A DNA stretch of 64,000 nucleotides, from the NCBI RefSeq assembly GCF_025141175.1, contig NZ_CP081155.1, positions 2,509,001 through 2,573,000 on the forward strand, read 5' to 3'. The position numbers were made by a program, and so were the translations under genes. Positions 43,175 through 52,750 of this stretch are shown piece after piece. The stretch is from Jannaschia sp. M317 (GTDB lineage: Bacteria; Pseudomonadota; Alphaproteobacteria; Rhodobacterales; Rhodobacteraceae). The number at the start of each line of letters is the position of its first letter. The first letter of the stretch is position 1. The notes beneath the pieces were generated by a model. It was not told the origin of the DNA, did not search any database, and worked only from the letters and a program-made list of their open reading frames with translations.

Positions 43175-44837
43175 GGGTATTCTCCGGGTCTTTGTCTTCA
43201 AATGTGAGGCGGCGTTCCGGCGGTTTCGGAGCCGCCGCGAGCAGTGATTTCGTATAATCGCTTTGCGGGTTGGACATGACGACCTCTGCGGGTCCCTGTT
43301 CAACGATTTCGCCGTCTTTCATAACGATGACGTGGTCGCACAATAGACGAACCACATGTAAATCATGGCTGACGAACAGATAGCTTAGCCCTAGTTTGGC
43401 GCGCAGATCGACCAGCAGATTCAAAACGACCGCTTGAATGGAAACGTCCAGCGCCGCTGTCGGCTCATCCAGAATAAGGAAACGCGGCTCAAGCGCCACA
43501 GCGCGCCCAATTCCAACCCGTGCTTTCTGACCGCCAGAAAGCTGGTGTGGGAAACGGTCAAGCAAAGCCAGCGGCAGTCCGACAAGGTTGGCGAGTTCAT
43601 TGATCCTTGCCGTCAGCTCCGCCCCCCGCATTCCTGCCAATCGACGCAACGGTTCTGCAATGGTTTGACGTGCCGTGTGGCGCGGATTCAGACTGTCCGT
43701 CGCGTCCTGAAATACCATCTGAATATCAGCGCGGCGTCGATCCCTGGCGAAACTGGTCGCGGAAACCTGCGCAATGTCTTCACCGTCAAAAATGATCTCT
43801 CCGCTTGTCGGATCCATAAGGCGAACGAGTATTTCAGACGTCGTGGATTTCCCGCATCCACTTTCCCCAACCAAGCCAACGCATTGACCTTGATTGACCT
43901 GGAAAGAAATACCCTTGACCGCATGAACCGGTCCCGATTTTCCCGCATACGTCTTGGTCAGATCACACACCTCGAGCAACGGCTTGTCACTTACGTCAAG
44001 CGTCGGCTCCTCGCTTCGGTCCTCGACCGGTAAAAGGCTGCGAACACCCGATCCCACCCGCGGCGTCGCATCCACCAATTTACGACTGTAGGGGTGCTGC
44101 GGGCGGCTGAAAATCTGTTCAGGATCACCCTGTTCAACGATCATTCCATCCTTCATCACTAGGATTCGGTCACAGTATTGCGCTGCAAGGCCCAAGTCAT
44201 GTGTAATCAGAATACTGCTCATTTCACGTTCACGGATCAGGTCACGGACAAGCTCCATCACCGCCTTCTGTGTCGTGATATCCAGTCCGGTTGTCGGTTC
44301 GTCCGCGATCAACAAACGTGGGTCACAAGCCAAAGCAATTGCGCAAACAATACGCTGGCACATGCCGCCTGACAACTCGAACGGATAGGCGTCATAACGT
44401 GCTTCGGCATCGTTGATTTTGACCGCTTCAAGAGCGGCAATCGACTTGGCCCGCGCATCATAGCGAGTCGCACGAGAATGATGCCGAAGTACATCTTCGA
44501 TCTGATGCCCCACCTTGCGGATTGGATTCAAAGCCGCGCGTGGGTTTTGAAAAATCATCGAGATTTCACGACCGCGGATATCGCGCATGTCCTTTTCAGA
44601 CGCTCGGCGCAGATCAATACCGGAATACGTTGCATCGCCCGCTTTGATTGTTCCTCCGGCGTCGAGGATACGCATCAAGGCATAAGAAGTGACTGACTTC
44701 CCAGAGCCACTCTCGCCAACGATTCCAAGAATTTCGCCCTTCGAAACCTGGAAACTGATACCACGGACTGCATCAACTTCACCACGGCGCGTTTGAAACG
44801 AAACGGCAAGGTCATTGACAGATAACATCGAGCTCAT
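43146..44837 (-). CDS. ABC transporter, fused double ATPase (Dpp/Nik type)
   Basis: Product of 563 residues with two ABC domains. Domain 1: GESGSGKSVTSY, signature LSGGMCQR and LLIADEPTTGLD. Domain 2: GESGCGKSTTSE, signature LSGGQKAR and [13 protein letters not shown]-terminal oligopeptide-type tails (HPYSRKLVDATP; SDYTKSLLAAAP) follow each. It overlaps by four bases the permease gene before it and by 29 the atzF gene after it, so transport and allophanate hydrolysis are made together. The substrate is probably an amide- or ureido-type compound, inferred from atzF and ridA. Confidence 0.93.
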   Translation of the reverse strand: MSSMLSVNDLAVSFQTRRGEVDAVRGISFQVSKGEILGIVGESGSGKSVTSYALMRILDAGGTIKAGDATYSGIDLRRASEKDMRDIRGREISMIFQNPRAALNPIRKVGHQIEDVLRHHSRATRYDARAKSIAALEAVKINDAEARYDAYPFELSGGMCQRIVCAIALACDPRLLIADEPTTGLDITTQKAVMELVRDLIREREMSSILITHDLGLAAQYCDRILVMKDGMIVEQGDPEQIFSRPQHPYSRKLVDATPRVGSGVRSLLPVEDRSEEPTLDVSDKPLLEVCDLTKTYAGKSGPVHAVKGISFQVNQGQCVGLVGESGCGKSTTSEILVRLMDPTSGEIIFDGEDIAQVSATSFARDRRRADIQMVFQDATDSLNPRHTARQTIAEPLRRLAGMRGAELTARINELANLVGLPLALLDRFPHQLSGGQKARVGIGRAVALEPRFLILDEPTAALDVSIQAVVLNLLVDLRAKLGLSYLFVSHDLHVVRLLCDHVIVMKDGEIVEQGPAEVVMSNPQSDYTKSLLAAAPKPPERRLTFEDKDPENTHADAVAIHA

Positions 44838-45712
44838 GTGCGTTTACGCGGATCGACGATGTCACGCAATCCGTCCCCCAGAAGATTAAAGGTAAAGACA
44901 GCGATCATGAGCCAGAGGCCCGGAAAGACCGCAAGCCACCATTCGCCCGACACAATATAGTTTGCGCCCTCTGCTACCATGATGCCCCATTCTGCCGTTG
45001 GCGGACTGACCCCGAGACCGATAAACGAAAGCCCTGCAGCATTGAGGATCGCCCAGCCAAGATTGAGCGATACCTGCACCATCATTGGCGGCAAGGCATT
45101 CGGAAAGATATGAAATGCCAAAACACGAAGATCGGAATTTCCGGCTAACTTGGCGGCCCGTGCAAAACCGGAGTCACGACGGATATTCACCTCGGCTCGC
45201 ACCAGCCGGGCATAAAAAGGCATGTTGATGATGGCCGTGGCATAGATGATATTCTCAATTGTGTTGCCAAGGGCCGCAACGATACCCATTGCGAGCACGA
45301 AGAGCGGGAAGGCCATGATCGTATCAAGAAACCTGTTAAGGATAATGTCGAGCCAGCCGCCCCAATACCCTGCGATACATCCCAGGATAGAGCCAACGAC
45401 AAACGATAGCGCCACGGCCGCAACTGAGATCGACAGATCAAGCCTTGTCGCTACGATCACCCGACTGAACACATCCCGCCCGACGTTATCCGTTCCGAAC
45501 CAATGCGTTGCAGAAGGTGGTTGCAACGCATTTACGGCGTTGGTTTGTAGCGGATCAAAAGGCACAAGATACGGCCCAAGAACGGCAGAGAGGATTAGAA
45601 CCGCGAACATGCCGAAGGCGATCAGCGTTACCGGATTACCTTTAAGGACATAAAGGACATGATCAAGATTGCCTTGTTTCTTGATCACAGGATGCTGGGC
45701 GACTTCAGTCAT
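44834..45712 (-). CDS. ABC transporter permease, DppC type
   Basis: Product of 292 residues, normal DppC length. One N-terminal helix (VTLIAFGMFAVLILSAVLG), then PFDPLQTNAVNALQPPSATHWFGTDNVGRDVFSRVIVATRLDLS, the coupling loop RRDSGFARAAKLAGNSDLRVLAFHIFPNA, and the finish FNLLGDGLRDIVDPR. It forms a heterodimer with the DppB-type permease whose stop overlaps its ATG by four bases. Confidence 0.94.
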   Translation of the reverse strand: MTEVAQHPVIKKQGNLDHVLYVLKGNPVTLIAFGMFAVLILSAVLGPYLVPFDPLQTNAVNALQPPSATHWFGTDNVGRDVFSRVIVATRLDLSISVAAVALSFVVGSILGCIAGYWGGWLDIILNRFLDTIMAFPLFVLAMGIVAALGNTIENIIYATAIINMPFYARLVRAEVNIRRDSGFARAAKLAGNSDLRVLAFHIFPNALPPMMVQVSLNLGWAILNAAGLSFIGLGVSPPTAEWGIMVAEGANYIVSGEWWLAVFPGLWLMIAVFTFNLLGDGLRDIVDPRKRT

Positions 45713-46743
45713 TTGGATGAAAACCCGATACGAGGATCAATCGCAGTGTAAAGCAGATCGATCACGAGGTTTAGCGCGACAAACAAAAGCGCCATTGCAA
45801 GAACGAAGCCCTGTACGGCGGCGTAATCAGACACAACCAGCGCCTCGACTGCGTAGGATCCGATACCAGGCCATGCAAAGACCTTTTCCACCAACACATT
45901 CGCCCCGAGCGCGAAAGAAAAAACCATGCCAAGAGTTGTCACGACCGGCAGCAAGGCATTGCGAAAGGCATACCTATAAAGAACCGTTCTGTTGGACAGT
46001 CCCGCAGCACGAGCCGTACGGATGAAATCCGATGACAACGCCGTCAGCATCGCCGCCCGCGTCATTCGCGCGATCGGTGCTAGCGTGAATAAAGCAAGGG
46101 TACTGGCTGGCAGGATCAACTGTTTAGCTGCGCCGCGCCATGTTTCCCAATCGCCCATCAAGGCTGCGTCAATCAAATAGAACCCCGTTACGTGATCAGG
46201 GTCGAGATAGATGAAATCCAGCCGTCCCAGGGGTGATGGCGCAATTCCAAGAAGATAGTAGAAAATATAGATCAGGAGGATACCCGTGAAAAATGTTGGC
46301 AATGAAACGCCCGCAGTAACGATGACACGGCAGAGATGATCCACCCATGTCCCAGGCCGCGTGGCAGCCAGCACCCCCAGGGGAACGGCAATGACAATGG
46401 CAAGGATCAATGCCGTCAAAGTGAGTTCAAGCGAAGCAGGCAACCGTTTGGCCAAGTCTTCGGCAACGGAACGTCCACTTGAAAGTGATTGGCCGAGATC
46501 TCCCTGCAAGAGGTCGCCAACGTATATGAAGAATTGCTGCATCAAAGGTTTGTCCAAACCCATTGCTACACGGGTTTGCTCAATCGATTCCGCATCTGCC
46601 GTCACACCGGCAAAATAGACCGCCGGATCACCGGGCAGAGCGCGGGTCAACAGGAAACTGATGACCACCACGCCAACCACGACCGGGACCGATTGGGCCA
46701 CGCGCAACAAGATTGCGCGCAGCCGAGGTGTCGAGGCAAGCAT
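45709..46743 (-). CDS. ABC transporter permease, DppB type
   Basis: Product of 344 residues. Helix 1 AILLRVAQSVPVVVGVVVISFLL, then ALPGDPAVYFAGVTADAESIEQTRVAMGLDKPLMQQFFIYVGDLLQGDLGQSL as in DppB, and the coupling loop IRTARAAGLSNRTVLYRYAFRNALLPVVTTLG. It begins three bases after the binding-protein stop, and no hairpin separates the two, in contrast to three other binding-protein genes in this window. Confidence 0.94.
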   Translation of the reverse strand: MLASTPRLRAILLRVAQSVPVVVGVVVISFLLTRALPGDPAVYFAGVTADAESIEQTRVAMGLDKPLMQQFFIYVGDLLQGDLGQSLSSGRSVAEDLAKRLPASLELTLTALILAIVIAVPLGVLAATRPGTWVDHLCRVIVTAGVSLPTFFTGILLIYIFYYLLGIAPSPLGRLDFIYLDPDHVTGFYLIDAALMGDWETWRGAAKQLILPASTLALFTLAPIARMTRAAMLTALSSDFIRTARAAGLSNRTVLYRYAFRNALLPVVTTLGMVFSFALGANVLVEKVFAWPGIGSYAVEALVVSDYAAVQGFVLAMALLFVALNLVIDLLYTAIDPRIGFSSK

Positions 46744-46746
46744 GGC

Positions 46747-48360
46747 CTACACGGACTTCAGTGGGCGAATATCCAACTGCCGGTGGAACCAGAATTCGTA
46801 CCCGTCCGCTCCGTTGGCTGCCACGTTGAGCGCTGGCTGGTAAAGCGGAATACGAGGCAGTTCATCCAGAACGATTTCGAACATCCGCTTGAGCTTCGGC
46901 GCGTATTCGGGATCATCCGTCGGCATGTGCAACGTTGCATTGGTCAACTCTTCTATCTCTTCGTTGCGATAGTTCGAGGAGTTGAACAGGTGTCCGTCCT
47001 GATACGCCCAGAAGAAATAGTAATCAGGCGTGTCAAGCCAACCACCAAAGGTTTCAAGGTGCAGCGGCAAGCGTTTTTCCACCAAGGAGGCCGTGCGCCA
47101 GTTTGCGCCGGGAATCTTCTCGATTTCCACGGTAATGCCGATCTGGCCCAATGCTTCCTGGATCAGGAGCGCGGTCGGCTCCATCCAGGAAACGAGGTCG
47201 AGGCTGATGGAGAGCGGCACTGCGAAGCCATCGGCATAGCCAGACTTGGCCATATGTTCCTTGGCCTTCTCGATATCCGTGTAATATTGAGATTTCCGGG
47301 GCCAAGCGATGTCCGTGATCTCTTCCTCACCCCCCCACAGGGGCTGTCCGCGACCGTATGCGGCGGCTTGAAAGATATCCTCGTAGGGGATCGCATAAGC
47401 CAGCGCCTTGCGCACATCCGCGTCCTTGAATGGCTCGAACGCAAAGTTGGGGCACAGGCAGAACATGCAATTGACGACAGGTGTCGAGAACACATCCAGC
47501 GTCTCGGCAAGCTCGGCTGCGTCCTTGTCGGGGATATCAAATGCGATCTGAACATCGCCGCGTTCAACCAATGCACGACGCGTGGCGGGGCTTGGGACTT
47601 CGCGCACGACAACACGCTTGAGCGCGGGCATCGGGCCGCCGACCCAGTCATCGTTACGCTCATAAACCAGCTGTTCGCCGGGGGTCCAACGGGCAACCTT
47701 GTAGGCGCCCGATCCAGCCGCGACCGTGTGCAGGTATTCCAGCGCCCAGGGATCATCCTCCGTCGCGTTGGCAAGGGCCTCGACCGAGTTGATGATGTAG
47801 GGAACCGGCACCGCAAGGTCGGGGATCGAAAGCTTGGACGGGAAGTCCAGTTTGATCACGAATGTCTCGTCATCGATGGCTTCGAACTGATCAGGACGTT
47901 CAAATCCGCCGGCCTTCATCTGAACACTCGGGAAGCCGCCAACCGACACTGCGCGGTCAAAGGACCACTTCACATCCGCCGCGGTGACCTTGCGCCCATC
48001 CCAGAACGTTGCATCAGGCTTGAGCTTGAACGTCAGCGTCAGGCCATCATCGGATACCGTCCAGCTTTCGGCCAATTCGGGCTCGATGACACTGTAGTCA
48101 AACGAATAGCCGCCGCCGATTGCTTCCTTGGTGCCAAAGGACACCAAGCGGTCATAGCAGTTTACACCAACCTGGTACGATGCACGGCTGGTGCCGGAGC
48201 GGTGAAGGTCGAGACTGTTGATCGTCTGGCCGCTGACCACGACCAAGGTATCGGATCCTTGGGCAGCCGCCGGCATGGCCCGCAGGAACGGCAGGACCGA
48301 CGCGCTGGCAGCGCCCATCTTCAAGAAATTCCGTCGCGAAGTCTGTTTGGTCATCTTCAT
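46747..48360 (-). CDS. ABC transporter solute-binding protein, family 5, Tat-exported
   Basis: Product of 537 residues from ATG 48360, preceded by AGAGGG. A twin-arginine signal is clear: SRRNFLKMGAASASVLPFL with AAAQ near residue 34. The mature part shows family-5 features: PELAESWTVSDDGLTLTFKLKPDATFWDGRKVTAADVKWSFDRA and DVRKALAYAIPYEDI. The substrate-binding loop cannot be matched to a ligand. Operon SBP-DppB-DppC-ATPase-atzF-ridA suggests a ureide, amide or small nitrogenous compound. LysR is divergent upstream, 136 bases away. Confidence 0.92.
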   Translation of the reverse strand: MKMTKQTSRRNFLKMGAASASVLPFLRAMPAAAQGSDTLVVVSGQTINSLDLHRSGTSRASYQVGVNCYDRLVSFGTKEAIGGGYSFDYSVIEPELAESWTVSDDGLTLTFKLKPDATFWDGRKVTAADVKWSFDRAVSVGGFPSVQMKAGGFERPDQFEAIDDETFVIKLDFPSKLSIPDLAVPVPYIINSVEALANATEDDPWALEYLHTVAAGSGAYKVARWTPGEQLVYERNDDWVGGPMPALKRVVVREVPSPATRRALVERGDVQIAFDIPDKDAAELAETLDVFSTPVVNCMFCLCPNFAFEPFKDADVRKALAYAIPYEDIFQAAAYGRGQPLWGGEEEITDIAWPRKSQYYTDIEKAKEHMAKSGYADGFAVPLSISLDLVSWMEPTALLIQEALGQIGITVEIEKIPGANWRTASLVEKRLPLHLETFGGWLDTPDYYFFWAYQDGHLFNSSNYRNEEIEELTNATLHMPTDDPEYAPKLKRMFEIVLDELPRIPLYQPALNVAANGADGYEFWFHRQLDIRPLKSV

Positions 48361-48460
48361 CGCCCTCTCTGTTTGGCTCGCCTGATTTGGGTTCGGCGCT
48401 TGGGGCAAAGACTGCGATGGATAAGTGTGCAAATCTAATGCTATAAAAACACATATCCGA

Positions 48461-48478
48461 TGCGTTTTTCGCAACGCA
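48461..48478. promoter_or_regulatory. Candidate LysR-type operator
   Basis: TGCGTT-N6-AACGCA is a perfect 6-bp inverted repeat, 18 bases before the lysR-type ATG, in the divergent gap with the binding-protein gene. Size and position suit autoregulation and activation of the leftward operon. Confidence 0.5.
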
Positions 48479-48496
48479 AGACAGAAAGATAGCGAT

Positions 48497-49399
48497 ATGA
48501 GATACTTGAAGACGTTTGAATTGATCGAGGCCGTGGTGCGGGCAGGATCGATCCGCAAGGCGGCCGAAGACACCAATCTGACCGCATCGGCATTGAACAG
48601 ACGCATCCAACAGTTCGAGCAGGAATTCGGCTGGCCGATCTTTGAACGCCTGCCGCGGGGCATGCGGTTGAACCCGGCAGGGGAACTGCTGATGCAGCAT
48701 ATCGGGCTGCAGCGGACCGATCTGGCCCGCATTCAGTCCCAGGTCGCAGATCTGTCGGGTGAACGGCGTGGTCACGTTTCGATCGCCTGTTCACAGGCGT
48801 TGCTGCCGTACTTCATGCCCGAACAGATCGCGATCTACCGCGCGGCCCATCCGGGCGTCAGCTTCAGCGTGAATATCCGCGATCGCGCACAGGCCGAACA
48901 GGATCTGGCCTCCTTCAGCAGCGATCTCGCGTTGGTTTTCGAGCCTGTTCATCTTGTTGATTTCGAGGTGCTTTGCGCCCTGCCCCAAGCAGTTCACGCG
49001 GTTTTTCAACATGACAGCCCTCTCGCGCAGAAATCGGAACTGCGGCTCAGCGACTGCCTGGAGTATGACATCGTCCTGCCTACAAGCGCTTATGGCGTGC
49101 GCAACCTGTTGGAACTGGCTGCGGCGCGCAAAGGCCGCACAATGGCACCTATCGTGGAGACGGAATCGTTTGACCTGATCCGCCACTACGTGACCTGCGA
49201 AAATGCAGTCGGGTTTCAGATCCCGATCGGCCTGAGCGCAAAGAAACAAGGCGGCATTGCGCATCGCCCCCTGTCGGTGCGCGACCTGCCGACAGGTCGT
49301 CTCTTGCTTGGACAGATGAAGGGCCGGACCCTGCCGGTTGCCTCGGCCAAGTTCGGTCAGCAGCTCGTCGCGGCGCTTGAAATGCGTGCGTCTGAATAG
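48497..49399 (+). CDS. LysR-family transcriptional regulator
   Basis: Product of 300 residues from ATG 48497. Winged helix: MRYLKTFELIEAVVRAGSIRKAAEDTNLTASALNRRIQQFEQEFGWPIFERLPRGMRLNPAGELL (seen in pieces, residues 1-68). The LysR substrate domain follows with GHVSIACSQALLPYFMPEQIAIY. It lies between two operons of the nitrogen island: divergent from the Dpp-type set and co-directional with the BMP-type set 174 bases downstream. It probably controls one or both in response to an amide or ureide; the effector is unknown. Confidence 0.9.
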   Translation: MRYLKTFELIEAVVRAGSIRKAAEDTNLTASALNRRIQQFEQEFGWPIFERLPRGMRLNPAGELLMQHIGLQRTDLARIQSQVADLSGERRGHVSIACSQALLPYFMPEQIAIYRAAHPGVSFSVNIRDRAQAEQDLASFSSDLALVFEPVHLVDFEVLCALPQAVHAVFQHDSPLAQKSELRLSDCLEYDIVLPTSAYGVRNLLELAAARKGRTMAPIVETESFDLIRHYVTCENAVGFQIPIGLSAKKQGGIAHRPLSVRDLPTGRLLLGQMKGRTLPVASAKFGQQLVAALEMRASE

Positions 49400-49573
49400 C
49401 GTGGCTTGCCCACGCGCGGCTGCGGCGACCCAAACCGTTGCGTTTTTTGCATCGGATCGCTGAAAACATAGCAGACGACAACAGCGCTGTAAGGCGTACC
49501 TTGTCATCTGTGTTCTTTTCGGGCTGCCGGACCAATCCAGGCTGCCCCGCCATCGCCTCAGGGAGCTTTGAAG

Positions 49574-50689
49574 ATGTCATTCACACCATTCTCGCGCCGG
49601 AAATTCCTAAAGGGAACCGCTGCACTCGCCGGTGCAACGGCACTGCCGACGCTGGCAACGGCTGCTGCGCATTCCCCGCTGACCGTCGGTTTCATCTACG
49701 TCGGCCCGAAAGACGACTTCGGATACAACCAGGCCCATGCAGAAGGCGCGGCTGCCGTTGCCATGATGGAAGGCGTCACCGTCGTTGAGGAAGAGAACGT
49801 CGCGGAAACGACCGACGTTCAGAACTCAATGGAATCCATGATCAACTTTGACGGCGCACAATTGCTGTTCCCGACGTCCTTTGGCTATTTCAACCCTCAC
49901 GTCCTTGAGATTGCGCCAAAGCATCCCGACGTCCGGTTTCAGCACGCCGCCGGTCTGTGGACCGACGGGATGCCCACCAACGTCGGATCCTATTTCGGCT
50001 ATATCGGCATGGGCCAATACCTGAACGGGATCACCGCTGGCCACGCGACCAAGACCAAGAAGATCGGTTTCGTCGCGGCCAAGCCGATCCCTCAGGTTCT
50101 GCTGAACATCAACTCGTTCCTGCTGGGTGCGCGGCAGGTTGACCCGGACATCACCTGTCAGGTCATCTTCACCGGCGAATGGTCCCTGGCGGTCAAAGAG
50201 GCCGAGGCCACGAATGCTTTGGCGGACGCGGGCTGTGATGTCATCACCTGCCACGTGGACGGACCAAAGGTGGTGATGGAAACAGCCGCCGGACGCGATT
50301 GTTTTGTCTGCGGCTACCACGCGGATCAGTCTCCTCTCGCTCCGGAAAAGTACCTGACCGGCGCGGAATGGAACTGGGCGGGCGTCTACACGGGCATGGT
50401 TCAGACCATGCTGGACGGCGGCACGATCGACAACTTCGTACGTGGCGGTCTGGCCGATGGCTTCATCAAGATGTCACCGCTTGGACCCGCCGTGTCCGAC
50501 GCATCCCGCGCCCAATTCGAGGCCGTGAAGGCCGAGATCATGTCGGGCGGGTTCGCCGCGATCAAAGGGCCGCTCAACGACAATGCCGGCAACACGCTTT
50601 TGACCGCGGGTCAGGCCTACGTTGAGAACGATATCGCCCTGGAAAGCATGGATTACCTTGTCGAAGGCGTCATCGGCTCGACGTCCTGA
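49574..50689 (+). CDS. BMP-family ABC transporter substrate-binding protein
   Basis: Product of 371 residues from ATG 49574, with GGGAG at 49561; a TTG two codons earlier also reads through. The signal is Tat-like: SRRKFLKGTAALAGATALP. The mature part has BMP/Med/PnrA features: VGFIYVGPKDDFGYNQAHAEG, FPTSFGYFNPHVLEIAPKHPDVRFQHAAGL and YIGMGQYLNGITAGHATKTKKIGFVAAKPI. Relatives bind nucleosides, purines and similar heterocycles or, in some loci, urea derivatives. Operon partners (formamidase, biuret hydrolase) favour a nitrogen-rich compound. Confidence 0.93.
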   Translation: MSFTPFSRRKFLKGTAALAGATALPTLATAAAHSPLTVGFIYVGPKDDFGYNQAHAEGAAAVAMMEGVTVVEEENVAETTDVQNSMESMINFDGAQLLFPTSFGYFNPHVLEIAPKHPDVRFQHAAGLWTDGMPTNVGSYFGYIGMGQYLNGITAGHATKTKKIGFVAAKPIPQVLLNINSFLLGARQVDPDITCQVIFTGEWSLAVKEAEATNALADAGCDVITCHVDGPKVVMETAAGRDCFVCGYHADQSPLAPEKYLTGAEWNWAGVYTGMVQTMLDGGTIDNFVRGGLADGFIKMSPLGPAVSDASRAQFEAVKAEIMSGGFAAIKGPLNDNAGNTLLTAGQAYVENDIALESMDYLVEGVIGSTS

Positions 50690-50708
50690 ACCAGAAAAGG
50701 GGGCAGCG

Positions 50709-51818
50709 ATGACAGATCAATCCGCATCGGCACCTTTGGTCGGGACACCCCAACGTGGGTTTCTGGGCCAGGTCGCGCGTCGTGCCGAATCTGTCGTGCT
50801 GCCCCTTGCTGCATTGCTGACGGGCTTTGCCGTGTTCAGCATATTTCTGATATTACAGGGCAAATCTCCGACGCAGTTTTTTTCTCTGACCTATCAGGCT
50901 GGCTTCGGAACGGCGTTTTCCTGGCAAAACACGCTGTCGCGCACCGCTCCCTTGCTCTTGGCGGCCCTGTGCGTCGCCCTACCGGCGCGTCTCGGTCTTG
51001 TCGTGATCGGGGGCGAAGGGGCGATCGTCCTGGGCGGCGTGGCTGCCGGGGCTGCTGGCGTGCTTCTCAGCCAGACGATCGGCGTCGTTGCCCTGCCTCT
51101 GATGGCCATCAGCGCAATGCTGATTGGTGGCCTGTGGATCGGCGCGGTCGGGGCCCTGCGCTATTATCGCGGCGTCAACGAAACGATTGCCAGCTTGCTT
51201 ATGGCCTATATCGCCATCGCCTTGATGAACCACCTGGTGGAAGGGCCGCTGCGTGACCCGGACAGCTTGAACAAACCGTCCACTGCCCCCCTGCCCCCAC
51301 CATTGCGCGTTGGCGACATCCCCGCATGGGAGGTTCACTGGGGCCTTGCCTTTGGCATCCTCGCTTGCCTGCTGGCATGGATCCTAATCGAAAAGACGAC
51401 CTGGGGCTTTGCCGCGCGGATTTCAGGCGGCAACATGCGCGCAGCTCAGGTGCAGGGACTGCCGGTCGGGCGACTGATCATCGGGTTCACTGCCCTCGGC
51501 GGGGCTTTGGCCGGGCTTGCGGGCTTTTTCGAGGTCGCCGCCGTACACGGCTCAGCCAACGCAAGCCTTGCATCGGGCTATGGCTATACAGGCATTTTGA
51601 TTGCCTTTCTGGCCCGCCATAACCCGCTTGCCATCATCCCCGTGGCGATCTTGCTGGCCGGGTTCGAGGCCTCTTCCGGCCTGATCCAGCGCCGAATGGA
51701 CCTACCGGATGCAACTGTACTTGTCCTTCAAGGCTTTGTCTTTGTGTCCATTTTGATGAGCGACACGCTCTATGGTCGCTTCAAGATCTTTGCCCCCGAA
51801 CGTTGGAAGTCTGCCTGA
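50709..51818 (+). CDS. BMP-type ABC transporter permease 1
   Basis: Product of 369 residues from ATG 50709, preceded by AAGGGGG. About ten helices; characteristic BPD_transp_2 segments RTAPLLLAALCVALPARLGLVVIGGEGAIVLGG, YYRGVNETIASLLMAYIAIALMNHLVEGPLRD and the C-terminal GYGYTGILIAFLARHNPLAIIPVAILLAGFEAS. It pairs with the next gene, whose ATG overlaps its stop by one base (TGATG). Confidence 0.92.
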   Translation: MTDQSASAPLVGTPQRGFLGQVARRAESVVLPLAALLTGFAVFSIFLILQGKSPTQFFSLTYQAGFGTAFSWQNTLSRTAPLLLAALCVALPARLGLVVIGGEGAIVLGGVAAGAAGVLLSQTIGVVALPLMAISAMLIGGLWIGAVGALRYYRGVNETIASLLMAYIAIALMNHLVEGPLRDPDSLNKPSTAPLPPPLRVGDIPAWEVHWGLAFGILACLLAWILIEKTTWGFAARISGGNMRAAQVQGLPVGRLIIGFTALGGALAGLAGFFEVAAVHGSANASLASGYGYTGILIAFLARHNPLAIIPVAILLAGFEASSGLIQRRMDLPDATVLVLQGFVFVSILMSDTLYGRFKIFAPERWKSA

Positions 51819-52741
51819 TGGAAAGTGATCTGGGTCTTTGGGTAATACCGCTTGCTATCTTGGGCGGCGCGATCCGCGTTTCGACGCCGTTCCTGTTCGT
51901 CAGCTTGGGCGAGGTCCTGACCGAACGCTCCGGCAGGATCAATCTAGGTCTGGAAGGCACCTTGGTCTTCGGCGCAATGGCCGGCTATGCCATCGCCTAT
52001 CTTACCGGGTCATCCTGGCTGGGTGTGCTGGCGGCCGCTGCGGGTGGGGCTTTGTTCGGGCTGATCCACGGGCTGATCTGTTCCTTGCCGCGGGTGAATG
52101 ACATCGCCGTCGGGATTGCGATGATGATCCTGGGAATGGGCCTCGCGTTCTATTTCGGCAAACCCTACGTGCAGCCGGTCGCGCCCGACCTTCCATCGAT
52201 CAATTTCGGGTGGTGGTCAGAGGTTCAGCAGGTCCGGGCCGCGTTGCGCGTGAATGTCCTGTTCATCATCGGTGCTGTGCTGGCCTTTGCGATGTGGTGG
52301 ATGTTGCGGACGACCCGCATCGGGCTCATCATTCGCGTGGTCGGGGACAGCACCGATGCCGCCCGCGCCATGGGACTGCGTCCCCTGCTGATCCGAACGC
52401 TTTCCACTGCCGCAGGCGGCGCGTTTGCCGGCGTCGGAGGGGCCTACCTGTCGCTGTTCTATCCGGGCAGCTGGAACGAGGGCATTTCGTCCGGCCAAGG
52501 CCTCATGGCTGTCGCGCTCGTGATCTTTGCCCGCTGGAACCCGATTGCCTGCTTTGGTGCCGCCTTGCTCTTCGGGGGGGCCGGCGCGCTGGGCCCTACC
52601 CTGCAATCGATTGGCATATCAGAGGGTTATTACCTCTTCTTCGCTGCACCCTACGTCCTGACGCTGGGTGTGCTGATCGCAACGTCCTCGCCCTCGCGTG
52701 CTATGACAGGTGCGCCTGGCGAACTGAGTATCACCAAATAG
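51818..52741 (+). CDS. BMP-type ABC transporter permease 2
   Basis: Product of 307 residues. BPD_transp_2 features: RVSTPFLFVSLGEVLTERSGRINLGLEGTLVFGAMAGYAIAYL, LPRVNDIAVGIAMMILGMGLAFYFGKPYVQP and the coupling loop GDSTDAARAMGLRPLLIRTLSTAAGG, then PGSWNEGISSGQGLMAVALVIFARWNP. These are typical of the second permease in nucleoside-type systems. The formamidase gene follows after nine bases. Confidence 0.92.
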   Translation: MESDLGLWVIPLAILGGAIRVSTPFLFVSLGEVLTERSGRINLGLEGTLVFGAMAGYAIAYLTGSSWLGVLAAAAGGALFGLIHGLICSLPRVNDIAVGIAMMILGMGLAFYFGKPYVQPVAPDLPSINFGWWSEVQQVRAALRVNVLFIIGAVLAFAMWWMLRTTRIGLIIRVVGDSTDAARAMGLRPLLIRTLSTAAGGAFAGVGGAYLSLFYPGSWNEGISSGQGLMAVALVIFARWNPIACFGAALLFGGAGALGPTLQSIGISEGYYLFFAAPYVLTLGVLIATSSPSRAMTGAPGELSITK

Positions 52742-52750
52742 GAGAATGAC

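Noticed and set aside
46489..48438. A 649-codon open frame on the + strand
   Set aside because: Opposite the family-5 binding protein and DppB permease with intact motifs; not coding.
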